Positions 27,598 to 36,661 of a stretch of DNA of 64,000 nt are shown piece by piece (positions within the stretch are counted from its first letter, which is position 1; each line of letters starts with the position of its first letter). Position numbers and translations under genes: made by a program. The notes under the pieces are model-generated. The model ran no database searches, was not told the DNA's origin, and worked only from the letters and a program-made list of their open reading frames with translations. This DNA is from Bradyrhizobium erythrophlei. GTDB lineage: Bacteria > Pseudomonadota > Alphaproteobacteria > Rhizobiales > Xanthobacteraceae. The stretch covers positions 5,941,501 through 6,005,500 of the forward strand of contig FSRD01000001.1 in the NCBI GenBank assembly GCA_900129675.1, written 5' to 3'.

Positions 27598-29061
27598 CTA
27601 CTGGACGGATTGTTTTTCCATTGTACGACCGATGTTGACGATGTTGTCGGCGATGACGCCGAGCCCGACCCAACGCTTCATTCCGGCGTCGCCCTTGTAT
27701 CGGCAGCGGTTGAGACCGTGTCGCCGCTTGGAGACGCTGATGCGTCCCTCGCAGCCGGTCCGCCATTTCTGTCCGTTGCGGAACCAGCGCTTCCTCTGCT
27801 CTCGTTTGCGCTCGGGGCTCTTGGTCGAACGGTTGGGAATGCAGACGCGCTTGACGCCCTGGGCGTTCGCTGCTGCCTCGTTCTTGGCGGAGTAGAATGC
27901 GGCATCTGCTGCCACCATGTGCGGCGGACGCCCCAGCATTGCTCGATGCATCTCGATGGCGGCTATCAGCAGGTCCGAATCGCTCGGACGCCGATCATAG
28001 ACCTCGTAGTCGATCACGATCTGGTCCTCGGCCTCCTGCAACTTCACCATCTTGCCGAACTCGTTCGGCTTGCCGGCCTTGCCTTTGCGAATGATCTCCG
28101 TCGATGGCTCGAACAGGCTGAGTATCTTGCCTTCGGCGTGTGTGTCGCCGCGGAAGATACGCGCTCTCGTCTGCTTCATCACTTGCTTGACCAGCGGCAC
28201 CATCGCGTCGAGCTCCTGGCGCAGGCCTTCGAGCACCAACTGCTGCAGGACGTTCCTTGCGCGCTTGGTTCCTCTGGCGACCTCTTTGGAGAACCGCTTC
28301 GCCTGTCCCACCACTCGGCTGGTCGCATTGAGCAGCTTGCCATAGGATCGATTGAGCTTCTCCCGGCTCTGCTTGGCTCTGGAGCGCGCCGCCCGGGCGA
28401 TGTCCAGGACCCGCAGCTTCACGCTGCGACTGCGGTCGCGCAGCTTGGCGCCAGTCTCGCCGGCGATCTTGCCAATCCTTTTCATGGTGCGGATCAGAAC
28501 CCGCACGCCATCGCCCAACAAGCTCGAATCGGTCGGATAGTGGACGTTGGTCTCCACCACGGTGGTGTCCACGCGCATTCTGCGCCCCGCTGCCAACCCG
28601 TTGGCTTGAGCCAGCTTCACCAGCCTTTGGTGAATCTGCTTGACCACCTCGGGCCCCACTGCCAGACCCCAACGTCCCATCGTCTTTGCATCGGGTGTCT
28701 TGCCGGCGCCGACGCGGGTGAAGTCGCGGTACACCAGATTGGCGCGCACCTCGCGCTCCAGCACGCCATAGCTCCAGTTGCGGATGTGCTTGAGGATCAA
28801 CAAGCGCAACACCATCTCGGCCGGCGCGCCCAACCGACCGCGACCGCGGCTCTTGGGATGCCGCCTCGCCAGCGCTTCGTACACTGCAGCTACGATCTGT
28901 TCATCCGCCAGCACCCGGTCGGCGTGTTCCATCCAACCTTCGCGAAGATCGCTCACTTCTTCGGCGATCAACCCGTCGCCAAAGCTGAGCTGCGCTCGGC
29001 GCATCTCAATCACGCTGTCCTCCCGAGCGCCTTCGACGCGGCTCTGGACGCAGCAAATCAT
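27598..29061 (-). CDS. ISNCY-family transposase
   Basis: The transposase has 487 residues. The N-terminal half has LGAPAEMVLRLLILKHIRNW, and the DDE domain includes RMRVDTTVVETNVHYPTDSS and MVAADAAFYSAKNEAAA, followed by the C-terminal KRWFRNGQKWRTGCEGRISV region. These are hallmarks of the ISNCY group found in rhizobia. It overlaps the upstream accessory ORF. The first ~17 residues may not be used; MRRAQLSFGDGLI is a plausible internal start. Confidence 0.9.
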   Translation of the reverse strand: MICCVQSRVEGAREDSVIEMRRAQLSFGDGLIAEEVSDLREGWMEHADRVLADEQIVAAVYEALARRHPKSRGRGRLGAPAEMVLRLLILKHIRNWSYGVLEREVRANLVYRDFTRVGAGKTPDAKTMGRWGLAVGPEVVKQIHQRLVKLAQANGLAAGRRMRVDTTVVETNVHYPTDSSLLGDGVRVLIRTMKRIGKIAGETGAKLRDRSRSVKLRVLDIARAARSRAKQSREKLNRSYGKLLNATSRVVGQAKRFSKEVARGTKRARNVLQQLVLEGLRQELDAMVPLVKQVMKQTRARIFRGDTHAEGKILSLFEPSTEIIRKGKAGKPNEFGKMVKLQEAEDQIVIDYEVYDRRPSDSDLLIAAIEMHRAMLGRPPHMVAADAAFYSAKNEAAANAQGVKRVCIPNRSTKSPERKREQRKRWFRNGQKWRTGCEGRISVSKRRHGLNRCRYKGDAGMKRWVGLGVIADNIVNIGRTMEKQSVQ

Positions 29062-29350
29062 GATTGAGTTCGCAAATGGTCTCGATCGATTGCTTCAGCT
29101 TCTGATAGTTGCTCAGCCAGCGGCGAACCTCGGCGACGCGCTCGCGACGCACGCTGAGTTGCCGCGTGCGTCCACCAGCATAGGTGACCGTCAGAACAAA
29201 CACCCGGTGCCCTTCGCCACGCGCGCATTTCGGGCAGTCTTTGGTATGTCGGACGGTGCGCTCCAGCAGCGAGCCACGCAGCAATTCGCCGGTGACCGGC
29301 AGCTTGCCGACAAGCTTCTCGCGCGCTCGAAGGGATCGATCTCGAATCAT
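29006..29350 (-). CDS. small DUF6788-like accessory protein of the ISNCY element
   Basis: The 114-residue protein has a zinc-binding-like CPKC (KDCPKCARGEGHRVFVLTV) followed by a beta-strand region and helices (EVRRWLSNYQKLKQSIETIC). Proteins of this type accompany ISNCY transposases in many rhizobial genomes; function unknown, possibly DNA binding at the repeats. It ends inside the transposase start. Confidence 0.7.
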   Translation of the reverse strand: MIRDRSLRAREKLVGKLPVTGELLRGSLLERTVRHTKDCPKCARGEGHRVFVLTVTYAGGRTRQLSVRRERVAEVRRWLSNYQKLKQSIETICELNHDLLRPEPRRRRSGGQRD

Positions 29351-29687
29351 TCACAAGAATGAATCAGACCGCAGTCGCCCCTGTCAATTTCAAATCTGTC
29401 CGACCTTGCAGTTTTCCATGCCCTGAGCGATTCTCCCGCAACAACCGAGCGCTTCAATTTTGCGCCGGAAAGTAGCTAGTTTCTGTCGCGAAACGCCTGT
29501 TTTTGTGTCGGGGCATGCCATTTCCCCAATAAAACCGGGGTGAACTGACGTCGGATGCCGGCATTTTCCGGGGCAATTGGACGCCGATTTTCGTCGCTAT
29601 ATCACCGAGCGCCATTGGGGGGCGAGTTCGGTTGCAAGATAGTGCGGCGGATATCTTTGCGCCGCAAACGAACTTGAGGGATGTTGT

Positions 29688-29935
29688 CAGGCGGCTTTTC
29701 GTCTGCGCGACGATCGTTCCGCCAACAGGGCTGCAATCTTCATGAGGTTGTTGGCGAGCACGGCGGCTGCAACCCACAGCTCAAAGCGGTCGCGACCTTC
29801 GGCGAGACAGCGCTTCATGCCACGGCCGCGGAACAGCACCGAGATGCGCCCCTCGATGCCCGCGCGAAAGCGCTGGCCGTCCTTGAACTCCCGGCTCTTC
29901 TCATAGGCTTGGCGCTCGGGGGTTTTGGTGCCGCC
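29688..29935 (-). pseudogene. C-terminal fragment of a second ISNCY transposase
   Basis: The minus frame ends ...RCLAEGRDRFELWVAAAVLA and LMKIAALLAERSSRRRKAA, stop at 29688, and contains RFRAGIEGRISVLFRGRGMK, corresponding to the end of ISNCY transposases but divergent from the one at 27598. The 5' part is cut off by the integrase-core IS at 29936. The 29480-29687 stretch between the two elements holds no gene. Confidence 0.75.
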
Positions 29936-31028
29936 TGTGTGTACCGAAAACCCTATCCGGGTTTATCGAATGATAGAATCGGCTAAGTTGGCGCGATGAT
30001 CGCGCTGATCTGCTTCGTTCTGGCCGTGCTGGCCTCGCCATTCAAGTCGAACATCCGGCTTGAGGCGGAGAATGCAGTGCTTCGACATCAGCTGATCGTC
30101 TTGCGACGCAAGCTGAAAGGCCGGGCTCGCCTCACGAACAACGACCGCTGGTTCTTGGTTCAGCTGTATCGCTGGTTCCCGTCGATCCTTCCGGTTCTCA
30201 TGATTATTCGACCCGAAACGCTGGTGGGCTGGCATCGGGCCGGCTTTCGCCGCTATTGGCGTTGGAAATCATGTCGACGGGGAGGGCGACCGCAGATCGA
30301 GACAGAATTGCGCGCGCTGATCCGGCAGATGAGCACAGAGAATTTGCTTTGGGGTGCGCCGCGCATCCACGGCGAACTGCTCAAGCTCGGGTTTAGCGTC
30401 GCTCAATCGAGTGTCGCCAAGTATATGGTCAAGCGACGCGGGCCTCCAAGTCAGGAATGGCGGACCTTTCTGCGAAACCACGCGCCGGACATCGCCGCCA
30501 TGGATTTGTTCGTAGTGCCGACCATTGGCTTTAAGCTGCTGTATGGCTTCGTCATCATCCGGCTTGATCGCAGAGATCTCGTCTGGATCGGCGTCACAAC
30601 CAACCCGGCGGCGGAGTGGGTTGCACGTCAGATCACCGAGGCTTTTCCTTGGGATGGCGCTCCGCGCTATATGATCCGAGATCGAGATCGAATCTACGGC
30701 ACTGTCGTCACGCGCCGACTGCGTGCCATGGGTATCCGAGACAAGCCAATTGCACCGGCCTCGCCTTGGCAGAACTGCTTTGCCGAACGGCTGATCGGAT
30801 CGATCCGGCGCGAGTGTTTGGACCACATCATTGTCCTGGACGAGGAACATCTGCGTCGGATTCTGAAAAACAATGCGGACTATTACAACGGCGTGAGAAC
30901 GCATCGGTCATTGAACCAAGATGCGCCTGTCTCTCGCCAGGTTCAGCGATCCGGCGTCATAAATTCGCGCGCCATACTGGGCGGACTTCATCGTCAATAC
31001 GTTCGGATTTAGATTTTCGGTACACACA
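29936..31028 (+). mobile_element. integrase-core IS, copy 1 (intact)
   Basis: A 15-base perfect inverted repeat TGTGTGTACCGAAAA bounds the element (29936-29950 and 31014-31028). GCC directly flanks both sides, consistent with a 3-bp target duplication. It separates the ISNCY fragment from the serine-recombinase fragment. The same element, degenerate, is at 44553-45591 in the same orientation. Confidence 0.88.
29996..31012 (+). CDS. integrase-core (rve, DDE) transposase
   Basis: The transposase has 338 residues. An N-terminal HTH-like region (AENAVLRHQLIVLRRKLKG) precedes a DDE core with Asp in IAAMDLFVVPTIGF, Asp in YMIRDRDRIYG and Glu in FAERLIGSIRRECLDH, and the family's C-terminal LGGLHRQYVRI. 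The frame is intact. Close relatives in this window are at 1-318, 44614-45575 and 57657-58673. Confidence 0.92.
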   Translation: MIALICFVLAVLASPFKSNIRLEAENAVLRHQLIVLRRKLKGRARLTNNDRWFLVQLYRWFPSILPVLMIIRPETLVGWHRAGFRRYWRWKSCRRGGRPQIETELRALIRQMSTENLLWGAPRIHGELLKLGFSVAQSSVAKYMVKRRGPPSQEWRTFLRNHAPDIAAMDLFVVPTIGFKLLYGFVIIRLDRRDLVWIGVTTNPAAEWVARQITEAFPWDGAPRYMIRDRDRIYGTVVTRRLRAMGIRDKPIAPASPWQNCFAERLIGSIRRECLDHIIVLDEEHLRRILKNNADYYNGVRTHRSLNQDAPVSRQVQRSGVINSRAILGGLHRQYVRI

Positions 31029-31252
31029 GCCAGAAGTCTCTTGAGGGCGGGGCGGTCGAGGTTGCCGCCGGAGTAGGCGGGGTCATCATAATGCTGCGGG
31101 AGGGCCCTCCAGCCCCGCGAGGCTTGGCTCTTGATATAGGCCTCGCAGGCGTCGCGTTGAGCGTCCAGCGAATTGAACTCTTGCTCCAGGCCATGTTCGG
31201 TCGACTTGCGGGTGTAGATGGCGCAGCGGAACATCTTGGGCTCACCTGCCAT
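31029..31252 (-). pseudogene. N-terminal fragment of a large serine recombinase
   Basis: From ATG 31252 the frame reads MFRCAIYTRKSTEHGLEQEF, then SLDAQRDACEAYI and YDDPAYSGGNLDRPAL, the resolvase N-terminus with catalytic Ser in TRKS. It is cut off at 31028 by the IS. The remaining ~450 residues are not found in the window. It overlaps the end of a DUF2924 gene, a usual neighbour of such recombinases. Confidence 0.85.
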
Positions 31253-31460
31253 TGGTGCCCTCTCGATTGGACCCTGACCGCAATCCGGAGCACCGCGGCC
31301 CGTTCCACTTGGTCCCGGTGATCCCGGTGGCGATTTCGGACAGGCTGGCAAAGATCTCTCCGGCGTAGGCAAATCCGTCAGTCATCACCGTGACGCGGTG
31401 GCTTTTCCCCTTCCACATCCGGATCAGTTCGGAGCCAGGCTTGATCCGTCGGGGCAACAT
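31242..31460 (-). pseudogene. DUF2924 protein, C-terminal part
   Basis: The ~70-codon frame (IKPGSELIRMWKGKSHRVTV, then FAYAGEIFASLSEIATGITG) is the C-terminal half of DUF2924 proteins, normally about 150 residues and encoded just upstream of phage-like serine recombinases. The N-terminal half is missing; the frame joins unrelated sequence at about 31460. The overlap with the recombinase start indicates former coupling. Confidence 0.7.
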
Positions 31461-31696
31461 GGATCGATGTTATACCGTTTGGAGCAAACCAATGAACACT
31501 CCAACCTTGCGCCGTGATGATCCGGATTATTCGGGTTTATTTCCTCTATCGTTGTTTCCAGATCTATGATCGCCTCGTCGTCCACAAACGAAACTCCATT
31601 CGGACGATGATCCGCTATAAAGTAGCTGAACTTACCTAGGACGATGTTTGCGATAAGACTGTGCTCTGGAGTCTGCTTGGACTTCCTCTTGCTCAT
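31424..31696 (-). CDS. small protein of unknown function
   Basis: The 90-residue product starts MSKRKSKQTPEHSLIANIVL and has a mixed polar composition with the acidic stretch FVDDEAIIDLETTIEEINP. Its last ~20 codons run into the DUF2924 remnant in another frame, so the original C-terminus is probably lost. No family recognised. Confidence 0.5.
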   Translation of the reverse strand: MSKRKSKQTPEHSLIANIVLGKFSYFIADHRPNGVSFVDDEAIIDLETTIEEINPNNPDHHGARLECSLVCSKRYNIDPCCPDGSSLAPN

Positions 31697-31795
31697 TATC
31701 GTTTTTCCGATCTGATCGAATGCTTGGCCTGAACGACGTTACATCCAAGACGGCCTTATACTGAGGGACAAATGATAGAAAGTAACAATAGATCA

Positions 31796-32218
31796 TCAGT
31801 TGGCTGTTACATCGTCTGGAAAATCTTCCATCGACCCTAATACGCGGATAGGCAATCTTACCGTCCGGCTTGGCCCGTGGCGGCAGTCAATTCGAGGCGT
31901 TGAGTTCGTGGAGGTGAAAGCAACTATCTCGGTCAACTCTTGCACGGAGCTCTTTGGGGAGGACACGCTGCCATCGGCGTTTTGCCCGACAACGAGACCG
32001 AACCCGAAGCAAATCAGGCCTGGCGACAAAAGGTGAAACGGCTCCATCCAATCGCGCAGACCGAAGTACCGCTCGAAAGTATAGAGACCGTCGCCATGGT
32101 TAAGCTCAGTCACATGTTGCAAGAGGCGATGGCTAATCAGCGACATCATGCCTGAAGCGACGGGATCAATCTTTTCTCTGATCTCTTTGAGATGTGGATA
32201 GATGCAGATTACACGCAT
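31796..32218 (-). CDS. hypothetical protein
   Basis: The 140-residue protein starts at ATG 32218 behind AAGGAG (opening MRVICIYPHLKEIREKIDPV). The middle is aromatic-rich (YTFERYFGLRDWMEPFHLLS). The sequence is unlike the frames around it and reads as a real globular protein. No family recognised. It follows the 32260-32910 gene in the same direction by 41 bp, so they may be co-transcribed. Confidence 0.6.
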   Translation of the reverse strand: MRVICIYPHLKEIREKIDPVASGMMSLISHRLLQHVTELNHGDGLYTFERYFGLRDWMEPFHLLSPGLICFGFGLVVGQNADGSVSSPKSSVQELTEIVAFTSTNSTPRIDCRHGPSRTVRLPIRVLGSMEDFPDDVTAN

Positions 32219-32259
32219 TTGGTTCTCCTTGGTTCGCATTCTGCTGCGCCGGGGCGCAT

Positions 32260-32910
32260 TCACCATCCCGGATAAAGAGCGACAAGCGTCGCCCAGTCGC
32301 CGAGTACGCCGGCGGATTTCATGAGCTTGATCGCATCAGCGGCGTGCCACTTGTTAGGAAGATGTTTGAGCCAGAAACAGTTATTGCTACCGACGTAAAG
32401 CCACATGATGGTGGCGACGATCATCTGACGCGCGGGGGAGAGGCGCTTGTATGCATCGCGCCAGACACGAATGGCGTCATCGTTGACCTCGTGGGAGTCC
32501 CAATCAACGCCGTGTGGCCTGATGTCGTTGCCGAAATTGGCCGGATGCTCCGGATAGTGGCCGTAAAACGAATTGAGGTCGTAGCGGTCGATCACCTTAT
32601 GAAGGTGCACGATGAACTGAGCAGCATCGCGCCAGGGCGAGATTCGCTGCCCGCATACAGCGGCTAGCGCTGCGGCCTCGCAGTAGTCCATGTCGTTGCG
32701 TTTCAAGACGACGTCGGCCAGCGACAAGTCGGGAAAGCGTCCGCGTGCGAAGGCCGGCGAAATGGTCGCAAAAGCGGTCACTGCTGCGGGCACCGCTGAA
32801 TGATGGATGTCGGCGTTCTCGGCCTTGGCGAAGTCGCTGAAAGTCGCGAAGCCGCCAGGCGCGATTTCGGTGCCAAAACCGTCCAAGACTTCTGTAAGAG
32901 CATTGTGCAT
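32260..32910 (-). CDS. hypothetical protein of the integrated element
   Basis: The 216-residue protein from ATG 32910 starts MHNALTEVLDGFGTEIAPGG. The C-terminal half is rich in Trp, His and Tyr (VWRDAYKRLSPARQMIVATI, then WLKHLPNKWHAADAIKLMKS). No catalytic motif recognised. It lies downstream of the tyrosine recombinase in the same orientation, so it probably belongs to the same mobile element. The open frame extends to 33279, but that part overlaps the recombinase gene and is not conserved-looking. Confidence 0.6.
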   Translation of the reverse strand: MHNALTEVLDGFGTEIAPGGFATFSDFAKAENADIHHSAVPAAVTAFATISPAFARGRFPDLSLADVVLKRNDMDYCEAAALAAVCGQRISPWRDAAQFIVHLHKVIDRYDLNSFYGHYPEHPANFGNDIRPHGVDWDSHEVNDDAIRVWRDAYKRLSPARQMIVATIMWLYVGSNNCFWLKHLPNKWHAADAIKLMKSAGVLGDWATLVALYPGW

Positions 32911-33017
32911 TTGAATTTCCGTGAGTTGAGGATGCAAGTTGGGACCGGAAGCTAGGGCCTCCCGTGCGTGATGGGGGGAGGCGCCACTGCAACGGCGGCG
33001 CCTCGAGACAATGAGTG

Positions 33018-34379
33018 CTACTTGCCGGTGTCCACCAAGATTGATAGAGGCGTGCGAGCTGCTTCCCTCCGCATCTTGTCCACCATGCGCACGATCTTCT
33101 CTTCGCGCAGTGCGATCACCTTTTTCTGCGCCTTCTCGCGGCCCGTTCTCGTACGCTTGGCATACTTCTGGACCGTGCCTGCGAACAAATGACCGCTCAA
33201 GATCATCATCTCGTTTTCCGTGCAGCCGGCTTCGGCCGATTCGGTGATGCCGCCGTGACGGAAGGACGTGAACGTGCACACCTCGGGCAGACCGGCTTCG
33301 TCCAGGATCTCGCGCAACTCAGGGTAAAATCCCGTCGCCATGGTGCCATCGGGGCGGCCCCAGGGTTCGTCGAGCGTGCCGTCCTTCGGGATGAGAATCC
33401 CGGTGGTGCGATCGCCCTTGCACTCGTCCAGGCGTGCTTCGAGCGCCTCGTAGAGTGGCTTTCCGTCCTCGTCGTGCAGATCGATCCACGTGGCCCGCTT
33501 GGTCTTCCAATGGGTGATTAGCATCTGGAACGGTCGGTCGGCCGGCTTGTAGTGCTCGACCATCAGCCGCGAGCCGATCGATTCCACGCGGATCTTGAGA
33601 TCGTAGGCGGTGAGGCACATCGTGCCGATGTTCCGGCGCTTCTTAACGTTGGCCACCACGAGCGTCTGAATGAGGTCGTCAAAGTCCGCTGCGTACGTTT
33701 CCTTCTTCATCCGGGTCGCGAACTTCTGTCCGGCGAACGGATTCTCGGACGGGGTCAACTTGTAGATACCTCGCGTTGCGTTGAATGCCGCCTTGAGGGC
33801 TTCGAACATCAGTTCGGCTCGGCGGGGCCGCACGCGGCAGTCGAAGTAGGCCTCACCGATCTCCGGATCGGTCTTGGGCGTTCTGACGACCTGGAATTCG
33901 AGACGCAGGCGGCGGGCCTCGGCAGCATCCGCCTGCTCGATCGTCAGTGAACCGAAGCGCAGCCCCTCATGCGGCCCGGAGCGCAGCACGTGGTTCGCGC
34001 CCTGTTTGAGAAGGCTCTTGACCATCTTCTGAGTCTTCTCACTGCAGTTGGTCAGAAACGTCGATGTCGGTTCAGTCATATAGATGTGGAGCAATTCATC
34101 CACCGTGCCCGGAACGGACGCGAGGGAAAGGTGTAGCGCCGTCGAGCCGCTCTGAAATGCTCGCAGGCGAGGGAGCAGGTCATTCTTGACCCTGGCGATC
34201 GCCTTTGGCACGTCAGTTCCGAGCGCAACACAAGCGGGTTTGAAGCCGGCTTTTCGATCCTTACTTGAAGCCTCCCAGCGGAGGTAGTCCACCCCGGTTG
34301 CTTCCGAGGTATGAACGCGAGTGTAGGGAGGCAGAGCGATAGAGATCGTATTCACGGATGTCCTCATTGGCTGATGCAT
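33018..34379 (-). CDS. tyrosine recombinase / phage-type integrase
   Basis: This is a site-specific recombinase of 453 residues that would integrate or excise the surrounding element. The catalytic C-terminal box is visible: Arg374-His375 in TSFRHGGITESAE, His397 in LSGHLFAGTVQKY, and nucleophile Tyr406. The N-terminal half is a SAM-like core-binding region. The C-terminus carries a basic helix (RTGREKAQKKVIALREEKIV). ATG 34379 is followed by MRTSVNTISIALPP; either start is possible. The upstream 560 bp is the natural place for the attachment site. Confidence 0.9.
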   Translation of the reverse strand: MHQPMRTSVNTISIALPPYTRVHTSEATGVDYLRWEASSKDRKAGFKPACVALGTDVPKAIARVKNDLLPRLRAFQSGSTALHLSLASVPGTVDELLHIYMTEPTSTFLTNCSEKTQKMVKSLLKQGANHVLRSGPHEGLRFGSLTIEQADAAEARRLRLEFQVVRTPKTDPEIGEAYFDCRVRPRRAELMFEALKAAFNATRGIYKLTPSENPFAGQKFATRMKKETYAADFDDLIQTLVVANVKKRRNIGTMCLTAYDLKIRVESIGSRLMVEHYKPADRPFQMLITHWKTKRATWIDLHDEDGKPLYEALEARLDECKGDRTTGILIPKDGTLDEPWGRPDGTMATGFYPELREILDEAGLPEVCTFTSFRHGGITESAEAGCTENEMMILSGHLFAGTVQKYAKRTRTGREKAQKKVIALREEKIVRMVDKMRREAARTPLSILVDTGK

Positions 34380-34939
34380 CGACGTTCGATGCGATTACCA
34401 ATGAGTATTCTATTTTTTAGGAATGGTCCATGATAACTGCTATCTTTGGTTAATAGTGCCCGCTCGGTAACCCTCAAGTTGTTTTATTATCGGTGAACCT
34501 CACGGCCAGAGACTCATCGCAAATGACATGCACTGACCCCAATACTCGTCGGAATGCGACGGTCCCGGGTCGGAAAAAGCATCGAATTTGCCGAGAAAAA
34601 CAGCAGTCGAGGAGGGATTTGAACCAGCGTTATCCGCGGCTCGAATCTCGAAAACCCCTGAAATTACAGGACTTCACGAATTTCCATTCCAACAAGAATT
34701 GGGTGGAATCCTGTGATATGCAGCTAAAACTGTTCTTCAAAGTCGGAATGAATCCAAGGACTCGTTCGACAACTCGAACTCACTCGAACAGTAGATTTGT
34801 TTCGCCGCCGAAGAGCGCCAATTGGTAATTATCGGTTGAGCATTATCGGCAGAATTACCGGCGTTACTGATCAGACTGATGCTTCATTACCGGCCTTTAA
34901 GCCCCTCCTGAGTAGATTGCCAAAAAACAGGGGGCGTTA
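34380..34939. other. intergenic region next to the integrase, possible attachment site
   Basis: No convincing gene here; a 111-codon frame (34493-34828) has arginine-rich, shadow-like composition. On the minus strand at about 34613-34635 the sequence GGTTCAAATCCCTCCTCG looks like the T-loop and acceptor end of a tRNA, but no cloverleaf can be folded around it. It would fit an att core left by integration into a tRNA 3' end. Confidence 0.35.
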
Positions 34940-36655
34940 ATGGTTGCCAATCCAGATAGGGACGCCAGGATGGAGAGCGCTTGTCGTGCGCTATTCGAGT
35001 CCTATGGGGATCAGTTCACGGTCAAGCAACTGACCAAAGAAGCCAAGGTTTCCGCAACCGTTGCCACACCTTGGCGAAGAGATTGGTTGGCGAAGCGCCA
35101 ACTGACCGGCACGGGGCACAAAGACAACCTCGCCAACTCTGCGTCCAGCAGCCTCCCAGCTTCGGAGAGCGCAGAGGCGATGCTCCCCGGACTCCTCAAG
35201 CTGGCCGCGTCGTCGCAAGATCATGTGACTACCTTACTTAACTTGGTAAATGCGCTGCTAAGTCATCTTCCCAAGGCGCCAGGTGCTACACCTTTAATCC
35301 AGGCCATGCTCGCGCCGAACATCGTTCCAACGACGATGGACATGACGGGGCCGGACGGGCCGGATGGGCAAATCGACGGCGAACCACCGATCAATCAATG
35401 GTCTTCGTTAAGTCAGAGCCCTGAGTATCCTGCCGAGCGACCGACGGTCGCTACGAAATTGAAGGCGCCTCCGATCCGGAATGAACGGAGGGCGGACGGA
35501 CCGGATAACTCAAAGGCCGACGCATCTCAATCTGTCGTCGAGTTTGGCCAAGGGGCCCTGAGTGCTGACACGGCTAAGGCGAAGGGAGAAAGTACTCCTC
35601 AACCGAGCTCCGCCGAAAGTCAGCCCAAATCCAGTGATCCCGTGAAGTCTGTCGCCAAGTCGACCCAGACACAAGAGAGCGCCGTACTATCGAGCATAAA
35701 TCACGAACAGCGGACGCAGATCACAATCCAGGCCGCGCGCAAAGTCCTGGTTCAGGAGAAAGGCCCGCTAGCCAGTTTCGAAATTCACCGTCGCATTCCG
35801 ACCAAAGCACGAGAGCTATATTCGATCGGACACCTTAAGACAGTTCTCCTGCGGGAGGACTCGGTGCTTCGCTTTGAAAAGGTCGAACGAAAATTTTGGC
35901 TAACGTCTACAACTGTCTTTGGGAGGGAATTGGAAAAACCAATCGCTGCGTGGGAGGCGGCGCTTCGCGAAGCAACCCATATACTAAACGATGCAGCGAT
36001 TCCCGCCGAAGTGACCACGATTTACGCAGCACTATCCGTCGAACTCCGGGCTCAGCTTTCTGTCGAATCTTTCTTAAACGCGATGAAAATACAAGGAAGA
36101 ACCGATCAGACTTTTTTGCAAATCGCTAACGGCAACTGGCTCTTGAGAGAACATGCTGACGCAGCGTCAATTGGGGTGCCTCGCCGCCGGCCGCTTGCAA
36201 TGTTGCCCGAGCTAGAAAAGGAGGCTCAAAAGATCATAACCGAGAATGCGTGGTCCATGACTGCCGCACAAATTCACAAAAATTTATCCGACGGCTTGCG
36301 CTGGCACTACGATCCAAACAAGTTCTACCGCTATATAAACAGGCTTCCAAAGACAATTTTTGTCTTGAACGATGATGATCGCTGGCATTTGGCTAACGAT
36401 TTTCGAAGTGGACCTCCGCCAAAAAAACAAGATGTAAAGTCTGCGCGCGCAATTCGGCAAGCCAAAACGAAGCTTGCCGTGGATGCTGCTTTGAAGATTC
36501 TAGTCGAGAGCGGTCAAACAATGACGTTAAGTGAGCTTTTCGATCTGATTGGAAGCCCCGTGGACAGGAACTCCTTCCGCAGAGGGATGAACCAGCGACG
36601 AAAGTCTATGTCCGCGCTGGAGCGAGTAGCTGAGGGCCTCTACAGGGTAAAATAG
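34940..36655 (+). CDS. protein with four tandem winged-helix (HARE-HTH-like) repeats
   Basis: The 571-residue protein begins with an HTH-like head (7-52: ACRALFESYGDQFTVKQLTK) and a disordered Ser/Pro-rich linker (60-255). Four similar ~65-residue modules follow at about 258-323, 338-404, 424-487 and 508-571. Each has a helix with A..IL, a short 'loop plus helix' (LASFEIHRRI, TAAQIHKNLS, TLSELFDLIG) and a terminal beta-wing (RKFWLTS, GNWLLRE, DRWHLAN, EGLYRVK). The pattern resembles HARE-HTH/winged-helix domains linked to DNA modification and restriction. Base composition is more AT-rich than the neighbours, a sign of transfer. Convergent with the next gene. Function unknown. Confidence 0.7.
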   Translation: MVANPDRDARMESACRALFESYGDQFTVKQLTKEAKVSATVATPWRRDWLAKRQLTGTGHKDNLANSASSSLPASESAEAMLPGLLKLAASSQDHVTTLLNLVNALLSHLPKAPGATPLIQAMLAPNIVPTTMDMTGPDGPDGQIDGEPPINQWSSLSQSPEYPAERPTVATKLKAPPIRNERRADGPDNSKADASQSVVEFGQGALSADTAKAKGESTPQPSSAESQPKSSDPVKSVAKSTQTQESAVLSSINHEQRTQITIQAARKVLVQEKGPLASFEIHRRIPTKARELYSIGHLKTVLLREDSVLRFEKVERKFWLTSTTVFGRELEKPIAAWEAALREATHILNDAAIPAEVTTIYAALSVELRAQLSVESFLNAMKIQGRTDQTFLQIANGNWLLREHADAASIGVPRRRPLAMLPELEKEAQKIITENAWSMTAAQIHKNLSDGLRWHYDPNKFYRYINRLPKTIFVLNDDDRWHLANDFRSGPPPKKQDVKSARAIRQAKTKLAVDAALKILVESGQTMTLSELFDLIGSPVDRNSFRRGMNQRRKSMSALERVAEGLYRVK

Positions 36656-36661
36656 CCAATC

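Larger units (their letters stand above)
27485..29479 (-). mobile_element. complete ISNCY-family insertion sequence
   Basis: Perfect 26-base inverted terminal repeats lie at 27485-27510 and 29454-29479, with core ACTTTCCGGCGCAAAATT. The outermost four bases are CTAG at both ends, so a 4-bp palindromic target duplication cannot be distinguished from the repeat itself. The element is about 1.99 kb and carries a transposase and a small accessory ORF on the minus strand. Both ends and both genes look intact, so it is probably recent and potentially active. Confidence 0.9.

Noticed and set aside
27589..29067. 492-codon plus frame across the ISNCY element
   Set aside because: Opposite strand of a recognisable transposase; His/Leu-rich shadow.
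34493..34828. 111-codon plus frame next to the integrase
   Set aside because: No start context, Arg/Ser/Asn-rich, spans a tRNA-like sequence; not supported as a gene.
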